From NCBI RefSeq assembly GCF_900637195.1, contig NZ_LR134356.1, positions 186,001 through 250,000 of the forward strand: 64,000 nt of DNA. Direction: 5' to 3'. The notes under the pieces are model-generated. The model worked only from the letters and a program-made list of their open reading frames with translations. It was not told where the DNA came from and did not search any database. The position numbers were made by a program, and so were the translations under genes. This stretch comes from Mycolicibacterium aurum. GTDB taxonomy: Bacteria > Actinomycetota > Actinomycetes > Mycobacteriales > Mycobacteriaceae. This document shows positions 33,429 through 41,694 of this stretch, piece by piece (within the stretch, counting starts at the first letter, position 1; every line of letters starts with the position of its first letter).

Positions 33429-35258
33429 ATGACCGCAGCCACCATCCCGGGACTCGATTCCGCACCGACGAAGCACGAAGGGCTGCTCGCGTGGGTCCGT
33501 GAGGTTGCCGAGCTGACCCAGCCCGACCGGGTGGCGTGGGCCGACGGCTCGGAAGAGGAGTACGAGCGGCTGGCGCAGCATCTCGTCGAGGTGGGCACGT
33601 TCCAGAAGCTGAACGACGAGAAGCAGCCGAACTCCTATCTGGCGCTCTCGGATCCGTCCGACGTCGCCCGTGTCGAGTCCCGCACCTACATCTGTTCCCA
33701 GCGCGAGGTCGACGCCGGTCCGACCAACAACTGGATGGATCCGGCCGAGATGCGCGGCATCATGACCGACCTGTACCGCGGCTCGATGCGCGGCCGCACC
33801 CTGTGGGTGGTGCCGTTCTGCATGGGCCCGCTGGATGCCGAGGACCCGAAGCTCGGTGTGGAGCTCACCGACTCCGAGTACGTCGTCGTCTCGATGCGCA
33901 CCATGACCCGGATGGGCGCGGCGGCACTGGAGAAGATCGGTGAGGACGGCTTCTTCGTCAAGGCGCTGCACTCCATCGGGGCGCCGCTGGAGCCCGGCCA
34001 GGCCGACGTGCCGTGGCCGTGCAACGACACGAAGTACATCACCCACTTCCCCGAGACCCGCGAGATCTGGAGCTACGGATCGGGTTACGGCGGCAACGCC
34101 CTGCTGGGCAAGAAGTGCTACTCACTGCGCATCGCGTCGGCGATGGCCCACGACGAGGGCTGGCTCGCCGAGCACATGCTGATCCTCAAGCTGATCTCGC
34201 CGGAGAACAAGGCGTACTACATCGCCGCGGCGTTCCCGTCGGCCTGCGGCAAGACCAACCTCGCGATGCTGCAGCCCACCATCCCCGGTTGGCGTGCCGA
34301 GACCGTCGGCGACGACATCGCGTGGATGCGGTTCGGCAAGGACGGCCGGCTGTACGCGACCAACCCCGAATTCGGTTTCTTCGGCGTCGCGCCCGGCACC
34401 AACTGGGACTCCAACCCGAATGCGATGAAGACCATCGCCGGCGGCAACACCGTGTTCACCAACGTCGCCAAGACCGACGATGGTGACGTGTGGTGGGAGG
34501 GCCTGGAGGGCGAGCCCGATCACCTGATCGACTGGAAGGGCAACGACTGGGTGCTCCGCGAGACGGAAACCAAAGCGGCCCACCCGAACTCGCGCTACTG
34601 CACGCCGATCTCGCAGTGCCCCACGCTGGCGCCGGAGTGGGACGACCCGCAGGGTGTGCCGATCTCGGCGATCCTGTTCGGCGGCCGCCGCAAGACCACC
34701 GTCCCGCTGATCACCGAGGCCCGCGACTGGCTGCACGGCGTGTTCATCGGCGCCACGCTGGGTTCGGAGACCACCGCCGCCGCCGAGGGCAAGGTCGGCA
34801 CCGTGCGGCGCGACCCGATGGCCATGCTGCCGTTCCTCGGCTACAACGTCGGTGACTACTTCCAGCACTGGATCGACATCGGCAAGCAGGCCGACGAGTC
34901 GCAGCTGCCGAAGGTGTTCTTCGTCAACTGGTTCCGCCGCGGTGACGACGGCCGGTTCCTGTGGCCGGGATTCGGCGAGAACAGCCGCGTGCTGAAGTGG
35001 GCCATCGAGCGCATCGAGCACAAGGCCGACGGCAAGAGCACTCCGATCGGCATCGTGCCGACGGCCGCCGATCTCGACCTCGACGGGCTGGACGTCAAGG
35101 CCGCCGACGTCGACGAGGCGCTGGCCGTCAACGCCGAGGAGTGGCGCAAGGAGCTTCCGCTGATCGAGGAGTGGTTCTCCTTCGTGGGCGAGAAGCTGCC
35201 CACCGGCATCAAGGACGAGTTCGACGCGCTGAAGACCCGCCTGGCCGAAGAGAACTAG
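33429..35258 (+). CDS. pckG: GTP-dependent phosphoenolpyruvate carboxykinase
   Basis: A 609-residue GTP-PEPCK (606 in M. tuberculosis), catalysing oxaloacetate plus GTP to PEP, needed for growth on fatty acids and cholesterol. The P-loop [12 protein letters not shown] at 269-280 holds the hyper-reactive Cys273 typical of GTP-type enzymes. The active-site segments [24 protein letters not shown] and FFVNWFRRG are intact. ATG 33429 has an AGGAG nine bases upstream, and earlier in-frame starts lack one. It is followed by a strong hairpin terminator, then the acyl-CoA ligase of the lipid block. This pairing of gluconeogenesis and beta-oxidation fits a fatty-acid-fed metabolism. Confidence 0.96.
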   Translation: MTAATIPGLDSAPTKHEGLLAWVREVAELTQPDRVAWADGSEEEYERLAQHLVEVGTFQKLNDEKQPNSYLALSDPSDVARVESRTYICSQREVDAGPTNNWMDPAEMRGIMTDLYRGSMRGRTLWVVPFCMGPLDAEDPKLGVELTDSEYVVVSMRTMTRMGAAALEKIGEDGFFVKALHSIGAPLEPGQADVPWPCNDTKYITHFPETREIWSYGSGYGGNALLGKKCYSLRIASAMAHDEGWLAEHMLILKLISPENKAYYIAAAFPSACGKTNLAMLQPTIPGWRAETVGDDIAWMRFGKDGRLYATNPEFGFFGVAPGTNWDSNPNAMKTIAGGNTVFTNVAKTDDGDVWWEGLEGEPDHLIDWKGNDWVLRETETKAAHPNSRYCTPISQCPTLAPEWDDPQGVPISAILFGGRRKTTVPLITEARDWLHGVFIGATLGSETTAAAEGKVGTVRRDPMAMLPFLGYNVGDYFQHWIDIGKQADESQLPKVFFVNWFRRGDDGRFLWPGFGENSRVLKWAIERIEHKADGKSTPIGIVPTAADLDLDGLDVKAADVDEALAVNAEEWRKELPLIEEWFSFVGEKLPTGIKDEFDALKTRLAEEN

Positions 35259-35273
35259 CCGGTCCCGTCACAC

Positions 35274-35312
35274 CGCGAGCGAGCGTGTCTGCACACCGAC
35301 ACGCCGCTCGCG
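35274..35312 (+). terminator. Hairpin terminator after pckG
   Basis: CGCGAGCG-A-GCGTGTC pairs with GACACGCCGCTCGCG across an eight-base loop, giving a 15-bp stem with one bulged A. No long T-run follows, which is usual for mycobacterial intrinsic-type terminators. It lies 15 bases beyond the pckG stop. Confidence 0.6.
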
Positions 35313-35365
35313 TTGTGCGTTCTACGCACGCTCGTCGCTGCTGACGGGCGCTGCGCAGACACCAC

Positions 35366-35396
35366 TTGACACCTGTCAACTCAGGTTTTGTAGAGT
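35366..35396 (+). promoter_or_regulatory. fadD4 promoter with TTGAC-N4-GTCAA operator
   Basis: TTGACACCTGTCAA (35366-35379) is an inverted repeat overlapping a TTGACA-type -35. The -10 TAGAGT (35391-35396) lies six bases before ATG 35403, so the mRNA should be leaderless. The same TTGAC-N4-GTCAA arms recur at 46132-46145 before the fused acyl-CoA dehydrogenase gene, so a shared repressor is likely, probably TetR-type by size and symmetry. No such regulator gene is in the window. Confidence 0.55.
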
Positions 35397-35402
35397 CAGC
35401 CC

Positions 35403-36923
35403 ATGCAGATCCGCGACACCGCTGTTGCCACGCCCGACAAGCCCGCCATCATCATGTATCCGTCCGGGACGGTCGTGACGTTCGGTGAGCTGGAGGCGCG
35501 GGCCAACCGGCTGGCGCACCTGTTCCGGGACGCCGGCCTGGTCGAGGGCGACGCCGTCGCGATCCTGATGGAGAACACCGAGCACATGCACGCGGTGATG
35601 TGGGCCGCCCGCCGGGCCGGCCTGTACTACGTGCCCATCAACACGCACCTGACGGCCGCGGAGGCCGCCTACATCGTCGACAACAGCGCTGCCAAGGCCA
35701 TCGTCGGCTCGGGCAAGCTGGCGGGCACACTGGCCGGGCTCGGCGCCGAGCTGCCCAGGGGCCTTCCCCCCGTCCTCCTCATTGCCGACGGCCAACTCGA
35801 CGGCTGGCAGAGCTACCCCGAATGTGTTGCAGACCAGCCTGATACGCCGATCGGCGACGAGATCGAGGGCGACCTTCTGCAGTACTCGTCGGGGACCACC
35901 GGTCGGCCCAAGGGCATCAAACGCGAGCTGACGCATCTGCCGCCGTCCGAGGTGCCCGGGTTGATGGCTGCGCTGGTGTCGTTCTGGATGCACCCCGACG
36001 CCATCTACCTGAGCCCCGCCCCGCTGTATCACACGGCTCCGTCGGTGTGGTCGATGCAGACGCAGGCCGGCGGCATCACCACCGTGGTGATGGAGAAGTT
36101 CGACCCCGAGGGCGCGCTGGACGCCATCGCCAAGTACCGGATCACGCACGGCCAGTTCGTGCCGGTGATGTTCACCCGCATGCTGAAGCTCCCCGAGGAC
36201 GTCCGCCTGTCCTACGACGTGTCGAGCCTGGAACGGGTGATGCATGCCGCGGCGCCGTGCCCGGTGGACATCAAGAAGCAGATGATCGACTGGTGGGGGC
36301 CGATCGTCGACGAGTACTACGCCTCGTCCGAGGCACACGGGTCGACGCTGATCACCGCGGATGAATGGCTCGCCCATCCGGGCTCGGTGGGACGCCCGCT
36401 GGCGGGAGCGCTGCACATCGTCGGCGAGGACGGCACCGAGCTGCCCCCGGGGGAGGCCGGCGAGATCTACTTCGAGGGCGGATTCGACTTCGAGTACCTC
36501 AACGATCCGGACAAGACCGCCAAGTCGCGACACACGCACGGCTGGAAGACGGTGGGCGACATCGGGTACGTCGACGAAGAGGGCTATCTGTACCTGACCG
36601 ATCGCAGGCACCACATGATCATCTCCGGCGGCGTGAACATCTATCCGCAGGAGGCCGAGAACCTTCTGGTCACCCATCCCAAGGTGATGGACGCAGCGGT
36701 GTTCGGTATCCCTGACGACGAGATGGGTCAGCGCGTGAAAGGCGTTGTGCAGACCGTCGATCCCGCTGACGCCACCCCCGAGTTCGCCGATGATCTGATC
36801 GCGTGGCTGCGGGATCGCCTGGCGCACTACAAGTGCCCGCGGTCGATCTCGTTCGAGGCGCAGCTTCCGCGCACCGATACCGGCAAGCTGTACAAGCAGG
36901 AGCTGATACACAAGTACTCGTGA
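35403..36923 (+). CDS. fadD4: Acyl-CoA synthetase, FadD4-like
   Basis: A 506-residue adenylate-forming ligase that should activate a fatty or related acid to acyl-CoA. The A3 P-loop SSGTTGRPKG is at 162-171, the A5-type YYASSEAHGST and the A8/A10 hinge TDRRHHMIISGGVNIYPQE and catalytic Lys in PRTDTGKLYKQ are intact. The position after pckA, as in Rv0214, supports FadD4. ATG 35403 is leaderless (see the promoter entry). Its stop overlaps the next gene (GTGA), an enoyl-CoA hydratase-like gene, making a likely activation-hydration pair. The substrate is unknown; the Lys-rich ends suggest no particular chain length. Confidence 0.85.
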   Translation: MQIRDTAVATPDKPAIIMYPSGTVVTFGELEARANRLAHLFRDAGLVEGDAVAILMENTEHMHAVMWAARRAGLYYVPINTHLTAAEAAYIVDNSAAKAIVGSGKLAGTLAGLGAELPRGLPPVLLIADGQLDGWQSYPECVADQPDTPIGDEIEGDLLQYSSGTTGRPKGIKRELTHLPPSEVPGLMAALVSFWMHPDAIYLSPAPLYHTAPSVWSMQTQAGGITTVVMEKFDPEGALDAIAKYRITHGQFVPVMFTRMLKLPEDVRLSYDVSSLERVMHAAAPCPVDIKKQMIDWWGPIVDEYYASSEAHGSTLITADEWLAHPGSVGRPLAGALHIVGEDGTELPPGEAGEIYFEGGFDFEYLNDPDKTAKSRHTHGWKTVGDIGYVDEEGYLYLTDRRHHMIISGGVNIYPQEAENLLVTHPKVMDAAVFGIPDDEMGQRVKGVVQTVDPADATPEFADDLIAWLRDRLAHYKCPRSISFEAQLPRTDTGKLYKQELIHKYS

Positions 36924-37825
36924 ACGGCGTGTTCTCGGACGGTACTGCGCTCGACCTTGCCGCAGGCGTGCGTGTCGCGCTCGGTGCCCCCGCCGACGAC
37001 GCGACGTTCACGCTGACCGAGGACGTCACCGGCGACCGCCGCGCGATCACCGTCGCGTCGGTGCCGGACGCACTCGCCGACCTGACCGAGCGGTGCCTGA
37101 GATGGCCGCAGGCAACGGCCGTCTGCGGTGACGTGTTGCGGGCCCTCGACCCGGCGGGCTCGACGTTCGCGGGCGTCATCACCGAATCGCTGGCCTATTC
37201 GACGCTGCAATCCGGTGCGGAGTTCGCGCGCTGGCTGGCCGACCGCGGCCCGGCGCAGGTGCCAGAGTTCCCCGATCCCGTAGTGGCAGAGCGCAACAAC
37301 GACACGTTGACGATCCGATTCAACCGTCCGCAGAGGCACAACGCGTTCTCGACCGACGCCAGGGCGGCACTGCTGGAGGCGCTGGAGGTCGCGCGGCTGG
37401 ATCCCTCGGTCAGCGAGGTGGTGCTGGCCGGCAACGGCCCGTCGTTCTGCAGCGGCGGCGACCTGGCGGAGTTCGGCACCTTCACCGACCCGGCCGGGGC
37501 CCACCTGGCCAGGACCCGGCACAGCCCGGCGCTGGTGCTCGACGAGATCACCGCCCGGCTGGGAGCCGCCTGCCGCGCCGAGGTGCACGGCCAGGTGCAG
37601 GGCAGCGGGCTGGAGATGGCGGCGTTCTGCGGGTGGGTGCGGTGCCATCCCGACGCGGTGCTGGGCCTCCCCGAGCTCGCCCTCGGACTGATCCCCGGGG
37701 CCGGCGGAACCGTCAGCATCACCCGTCGCATCGGGCGCTGGCGCGCCGCGTACCTGGTGCTCTCGGGGCGTTCCGTCGACGCCGCGACGGCGTTGCAGTG
37801 GGGCCTGGTCGACGAGATCGGGTGA
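36920..37825 (+). CDS. Enoyl-CoA hydratase/isomerase with N-terminal extension and short C-terminus
   Basis: A 301-residue crotonase-family protein. An N-terminal region of about 115 residues (mixed helices, GTALDLAAGVRVALG) has no recognised match and is followed by the crotonase core with FNRPQRHNAFS, the oxyanion loop SFCSGGDLAEF, a GLEMA Glu and a GLPELALGLIPGAGGT Glu, equivalent to the two catalytic glutamates of rat enoyl-CoA hydratase (E144 and E164). The protein ends at LQWGLVDEIG, so the C-terminal trimerisation helices normally present (about 70 residues) are missing. The stop is real in this frame and no continuation is found in others. GTG 36920 overlaps the fadD4 stop. Activity is plausible but the architecture is unusual. 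Confidence 0.75.
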   Translation: MNGVFSDGTALDLAAGVRVALGAPADDATFTLTEDVTGDRRAITVASVPDALADLTERCLRWPQATAVCGDVLRALDPAGSTFAGVITESLAYSTLQSGAEFARWLADRGPAQVPEFPDPVVAERNNDTLTIRFNRPQRHNAFSTDARAALLEALEVARLDPSVSEVVLAGNGPSFCSGGDLAEFGTFTDPAGAHLARTRHSPALVLDEITARLGAACRAEVHGQVQGSGLEMAAFCGWVRCHPDAVLGLPELALGLIPGAGGTVSITRRIGRWRAAYLVLSGRSVDAATALQWGLVDEIG

Positions 37826-37839
37826 CGTCGGCGAAACCC

Positions 37840-38568
37840 CTAGCGCTGGCGCGCCGGCCGGATGATCAACTCGTTGACGTCGACGTCCGCCGGCTCCGCG
37901 ATCGCATACGCGATGCCGCGTGCGATCGCCTGCGGCGGGATCGCGGCCGCCCGGTAGTCCTGCATGGCCGCGGCCGCGGTCGGGTCGGAGATCGTGTCGG
38001 CGAGCTCGGATGTCACCACGCCGGGTGACACCGTCGTGACGCGGATGGACGGGTCGACCTCCATGCGCAGACCCTCGGTGATGGCCCACGCTGCGTACTT
38101 GGTGGCGCAGTACACCGCCCCGGTCGGCACCACCTCGTGGGCGCCGATCGAGGCGACCGTGATGAAGTGCCCGCTGCCCTGGCGCTGGAAGTGCGGCAGC
38201 GTGGCGGCGATCCCGTTGAGCAGGCCGCGGACGTTCACGTCGATCATCCGGTCCCACTCCTTGACCAGCAGGGCGTCGAGTCTCGACAACGGCATGACGC
38301 CGGCGTTGTTCACGATGACGTCGACCCTGCCGTGCGTGGACACCGCGCGGTCGACGAACGCCGCCGTATCCGCCCGGTCGGTCACGTCGAGGCGGGCCAC
38401 CTCGATACTGCCGCCGTTGCGTTCAACCCTGCGGGCCAGCTCCTGGAGCCGGTCTTCACGTCGCGCCCCGGCGACCACATGGTGTCCCTCGTTCGCGAGG
38501 TGCTCGGCCACTGCTTCGCCGATCCCGCTGCTGGCTCCCGTGACGAGGACGATCTTCGATTCGCTCAT
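37840..38568 (-). CDS. Short-chain dehydrogenase/reductase
   Basis: A 242-residue classical SDR. The cofactor loop TGASSGIG, NNAG strand (IVNNAGVMP) and catalytic Ser-Tyr-Lys (SIGAHE..., YCATK) are intact. An Arg-rich strand-2 end (GARREDRL) points to NADP(H) preference. Substrate is unknown, but such SDRs paired with a MmyB-like HTH gene are common. ATG 38568 is chosen over an ATG 33 bases upstream because GATGCT lies seven bases before it. It is divergent from the HTH gene at 38655, with the palindromic operator between. It converges on the hydratase gene with 14 bases between. Confidence 0.85.
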   Translation of the reverse strand: MSESKIVLVTGASSGIGEAVAEHLANEGHHVVAGARREDRLQELARRVERNGGSIEVARLDVTDRADTAAFVDRAVSTHGRVDVIVNNAGVMPLSRLDALLVKEWDRMIDVNVRGLLNGIAATLPHFQRQGSGHFITVASIGAHEVVPTGAVYCATKYAAWAITEGLRMEVDPSIRVTTVSPGVVTSELADTISDPTAAAAMQDYRAAAIPPQAIARGIAYAIAEPADVDVNELIIRPARQR

Positions 38569-38602
38569 GTCCACCAGCATCGGCAGCAGTCCCGCCTGCA
38601 AC

Positions 38603-38621
38603 CAGGGTGCGTTACACCCTG
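38603..38621. promoter_or_regulatory. Palindromic operator between SDR and HTH genes
   Basis: CAGGGTG-CGTTA-CACCCTG is a perfect seven-base inverted repeat with a five-base spacer, midway between the divergent starts at 38568 and 38655. It covers the expected -35 regions of both genes. Likely bound by the adjacent HTH regulator, repressing both promoters. Confidence 0.65.
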
Positions 38622-38654
38622 TCTGGAGAGTGCGATCGGCTTAATCTGGAAGGC

Positions 38655-39509
38655 GTGGCCGAGTTTGGTGCGTACCTGCGGAGTCGCCGCGCCGCTCTGC
38701 GCCCGGCCGACGTGGGCCTGACCAGCACCGGTGTCCGCCGCGTGCCGGGGCTGCGCCGGGAAGAGGTGGCGCTGCTCGCGGGTGTCAGCGTCGACTATTA
38801 CGGACGCCTCGAACAGGGCCGCGAACGGTCGCCCTCGGTGCAGGTGGTCGAGTCGCTCGCCGGTGCGCTGCGACTGGACAACGACGGTCGTATCCACCTG
38901 TTCCGGCTGGCCGGCCTTGCCCCCCGTGCCCCGGTCCGGCCGTCGTCCGACCGCGTCGACCCGGGTCTGCATCGGCTGATGGACTCGTGGCCGGACAACC
39001 CGGCGCTGGTCTACAACCGGGCCTACGACATCCTGGCGGCCAACCCGATGGCGAACGCGCTCTTCGGAGAGCTCGGCGCGGTCGGCAACCTGATGCTGCT
39101 GGTGTTCACCGACCCGCGGGCCCGCGACTTCTACGCCGACTGGCACGCCGTCGCCGCCGATTCCGTCGCGGGTTTCCGCATGGCGTACGGTTCCGCCCCC
39201 GACGATCCGCGCGCGAAGGCCGTGCTCGCCGAATTGCTCGCCGTCGCCGAGTTCCGGACACTGTGGGAGCGTCAGGAAGCGCGACGGAAATGTCTGGCCC
39301 GCAAGACGTTCCGGCATCCCGAGGTCGGCACCGTCACGCTGAACATGCAGACTTTCGATGTGCGGTCGGCCCCCGGACAGGAGCTCATCGTCTACGACGC
39401 CGATCCGGGCACACCGAGTGCCGATGCGCTGCAACTGCTGGGCAGCATCGCGGCGACCGGCCGTCAGCACGAGAATTCCGTCGCGTCCCGGTCGACGCGC
39501 CTGCATTGA
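38655..39509 (+). CDS. XRE-family regulator with MmyB-like ligand-binding domain
   Basis: A 284-residue regulator. The N-terminal HTH_XRE (about 5-70, with VPGLRREEVALLAGVSVDYYGRLEQGRER) is followed by a MmyB-like LuxR-associated PAS-type domain (about 100-260, PALVYNRAYDILAANPMANALFG). Members in actinobacteria usually repress a divergent oxidoreductase and bind a lipid-like ligand; the M. tuberculosis-type MmyB fold was crystallised with a fatty acid. GTG 38655 is supported by TAATCT seven bases upstream and the palindrome that overlaps the -35. It may also be the first gene of a run with the hydratase gene at 39544. Confidence 0.85.
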   Translation: MAEFGAYLRSRRAALRPADVGLTSTGVRRVPGLRREEVALLAGVSVDYYGRLEQGRERSPSVQVVESLAGALRLDNDGRIHLFRLAGLAPRAPVRPSSDRVDPGLHRLMDSWPDNPALVYNRAYDILAANPMANALFGELGAVGNLMLLVFTDPRARDFYADWHAVAADSVAGFRMAYGSAPDDPRAKAVLAELLAVAEFRTLWERQEARRKCLARKTFRHPEVGTVTLNMQTFDVRSAPGQELIVYDADPGTPSADALQLLGSIAATGRQHENSVASRSTRLH

Positions 39510-39543
39510 CACAGTCGCGAGCGCACTGCGAGCATCCCAAGCT

Positions 39544-40554
39544 GTGACGTCGAGCAGCCGAAGACCGGGTGGACCGTATTTCGACGACCTCGTCGTCGGG
39601 CAGGTCTTCGACTCGGCTCCGTCGATGACCCTCACGCACGGTGTCGCCGCAGCGCACCAGGCGATCATCGGTGACCGGTTGCGTCTGCCGCTGGACGGCG
39701 AGTTGTGCCAGACCGTGACCGGGGCGACCACGCCACTCGCGCATCCCGCGCTGGTCTGCGATGTCGCCATCGGCCAGTCCACGCTGGTGACGCAGCGGGT
39801 GAAGGCAAACCTGTTCTACCGGGGGCTGACGTTCCACCGCTACCCGGCCATCGGCGACACCCTGTTCACCCGCACCGAGGTCGTTGGCCTCAAACAGAAT
39901 TCCGCGAAGCCCGGCCGCGCACCGACCGGGCTGGCCGCCTTGCGCATGACCACCATCGACGGTCTGGGCAAGCTGGTGCTGGACTTCTACCGGTGCGCAA
40001 TGCTGCCGCTGAGCGCCGAGCACGTGCAGACGGGTCACGACGACGACCTGTCCGGGATCGGTGCCGACATCCAGGCGGTCGCCGACCCCACCGCGGACTG
40101 GGACGCCGACGCGTTCCGCGCCCGGGTGCCGGGACCGCACTTCGACGCCGCGCTGGCAGGCGCCTCTCTGCGCAGCACAGCCGATGTGGTGACCAGTGCT
40201 CCTGAGCTGGCCAGATTGTCGCTCAATGTTGCTGTCACCCATCATGACTCGCGGATCGCCGGCAAGCGTCTGGTCTACGGCGGGCACACCATCGGGCTTG
40301 CCCTTGCACAGACCACCCGCCTGCTGCCCAATCTGGTGACGGTGCTGGGCTGGCAGTCGTGTGACCACACCGGGCCCGTGCACGAGAACGACACCCTCTA
40401 CAGCGACCTCGTCATCGAGAGCGCCGACCCGATGCCGAACGGCCGCGGCGGCGTGGTGGGGCTGCGGTCGACGGTCTTCAAGGCCGCAGATTCGGAGTAC
40501 GAGGACGACGACCGCATGGTCCTGGACTGGCGCTTCACCGGCCTGCTGTTCTGA
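39544..40554 (+). CDS. Double-hotdog (R)-enoyl-CoA hydratase-like protein, Rv0216-like
   Basis: A 336-residue protein with two MaoC-type hotdog folds (about 8-165 and 175-336). The N-terminal half begins GPYFDDLVVGQVFDSAP, a MaoC opening, and contains hydratase-2-type residues; the second has HTIGLALAQ and the conserved NDTLYSDLVI end. M. tuberculosis Rv0216 (337 residues) is a structural homologue whose catalytic residues are partly changed, so activity cannot be assumed. GTG 39544 is the start by length and position. It lies 34 bases after the HTH stop and 24 bases before the CoA-transferase, consistent with one operon. Confidence 0.82.
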   Translation: MTSSSRRPGGPYFDDLVVGQVFDSAPSMTLTHGVAAAHQAIIGDRLRLPLDGELCQTVTGATTPLAHPALVCDVAIGQSTLVTQRVKANLFYRGLTFHRYPAIGDTLFTRTEVVGLKQNSAKPGRAPTGLAALRMTTIDGLGKLVLDFYRCAMLPLSAEHVQTGHDDDLSGIGADIQAVADPTADWDADAFRARVPGPHFDAALAGASLRSTADVVTSAPELARLSLNVAVTHHDSRIAGKRLVYGGHTIGLALAQTTRLLPNLVTVLGWQSCDHTGPVHENDTLYSDLVIESADPMPNGRGGVVGLRSTVFKAADSEYEDDDRMVLDWRFTGLLF

Positions 40555-40578
40555 ATCCCCAAGTCACCCAACGATCTG

Positions 40579-41694
40579 ATGACACCCGTCCGTATCCCCG
40601 CCGCCGTACTCGAGCGCGCACGGTCGGCGACTCAGACGGTGACCGCCCTGTCGGGAGTCGCCGTGTCCGCCGAGGAACTGCTGGGCGGCCGCGCCGCACT
40701 GGTGGGGTTCCAGGCGGGCGGCCGGGTGTCGGCGGGGGGCGCGACGCGGTTGATCGCGGGAGGCGGTGGCTGGTGTGCGGTGACGCTGTCGCGGGCCGAC
40801 GATGTCGACGCGGTGGCGGCCCTTCTCGAAAGCGACCACGTGCCGGAGGACTACTGGGCGGCGGTCGAACAACGTGTCCGTGACGCAGGTGTGCAGTCCT
40901 TCACCGAACGGGCGCGCCTGCTTGGGCTGCCGGTGGGCGTCCTCGGTGAGACTGCCCCCGCGGGTCCGGTCATCCGGGCACTCGGCGCGCGGGCGACACC
41001 GGCCCCGGTGTCCGAACTCCTGGTCGCTGACCTGTCGTCGATGTGGGCGGGGCCGCTGTGCGGACACCTCCTCTCCCGCGCCGGAGCGACGGTGGTCAAG
41101 GTGGAGAGCGCTGCCCGCCCGGACGGCACCCGGGGCGGCCCAGCCGAGTTCTTCGACTGGATGAACGCCGGGAAGCTGTCCTACCGAGCCGATTTCGCTC
41201 GCCCCGACGGGCTGCGACGGCTTCTCGCCGCCGCAGACGTGGTGATCGAGTCGTCGCGTCCCGCCGCGCTGACGCGACGCGGACTCGGACCGGGGGACGT
41301 CCCGGCGCGGCCCGGCCGGATCTGGGTGCGCATCACCGGACACGGCACCGCCGGAGAGCGGGCGCACTGGGTGGCCTTCGGCGACGACGCAGCCGTCTCG
41401 GGTGGGCTGGTCGGCGGCACGGCGGCAGCGCCCGAGTTCTGCGGTGACGCCATCGCCGATCCGTTGACGGGGATCCACGCCACCGGCGTTGTCCTGGAAT
41501 CACACGCCGACGGGGGCGGTGAACTGATCGAGATGTCGATGGCCGCGGTGGCAGCCGGGTACACACATCTGCCCCCGGGCGACGAAAAAGACTGCACAGC
41601 AATACCTGTGGTGACAGCGCACGCTCCAGCGCTTGGTTCCGGGACGGACCTGGTCGACGATCTGGTGGCCCGGCGGCTGGTCGGCTCATGCTGA
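40579..41694 (+). CDS. CoA-transferase family III (CaiB/BaiF)
   Basis: A 371-residue protein of the class III CoA-transferase family (formyl-CoA transferase, alpha-methylacyl-CoA racemase, CaiB). The core ADLSSMWAGPLCGHLLSRAGATVVKVE and VVIESSRPAALTRRG are family landmarks, and the catalytic Asp is probably that of the AFGDDAAVSGG or FCGDAIADPLTG segment. The N-terminal region (about 1-140) is longer than usual and not readily assigned. It overlaps the amidohydrolase gene by seven bases. The substrate is unknown; a thioester acceptor made by the neighbouring ligases or hydratase is possible. Confidence 0.75.
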   Translation: MTPVRIPAAVLERARSATQTVTALSGVAVSAEELLGGRAALVGFQAGGRVSAGGATRLIAGGGGWCAVTLSRADDVDAVAALLESDHVPEDYWAAVEQRVRDAGVQSFTERARLLGLPVGVLGETAPAGPVIRALGARATPAPVSELLVADLSSMWAGPLCGHLLSRAGATVVKVESAARPDGTRGGPAEFFDWMNAGKLSYRADFARPDGLRRLLAAADVVIESSRPAALTRRGLGPGDVPARPGRIWVRITGHGTAGERAHWVAFGDDAAVSGGLVGGTAAAPEFCGDAIADPLTGIHATGVVLESHADGGGELIEMSMAAVAAGYTHLPPGDEKDCTAIPVVTAHAPALGSGTDLVDDLVARRLVGSC

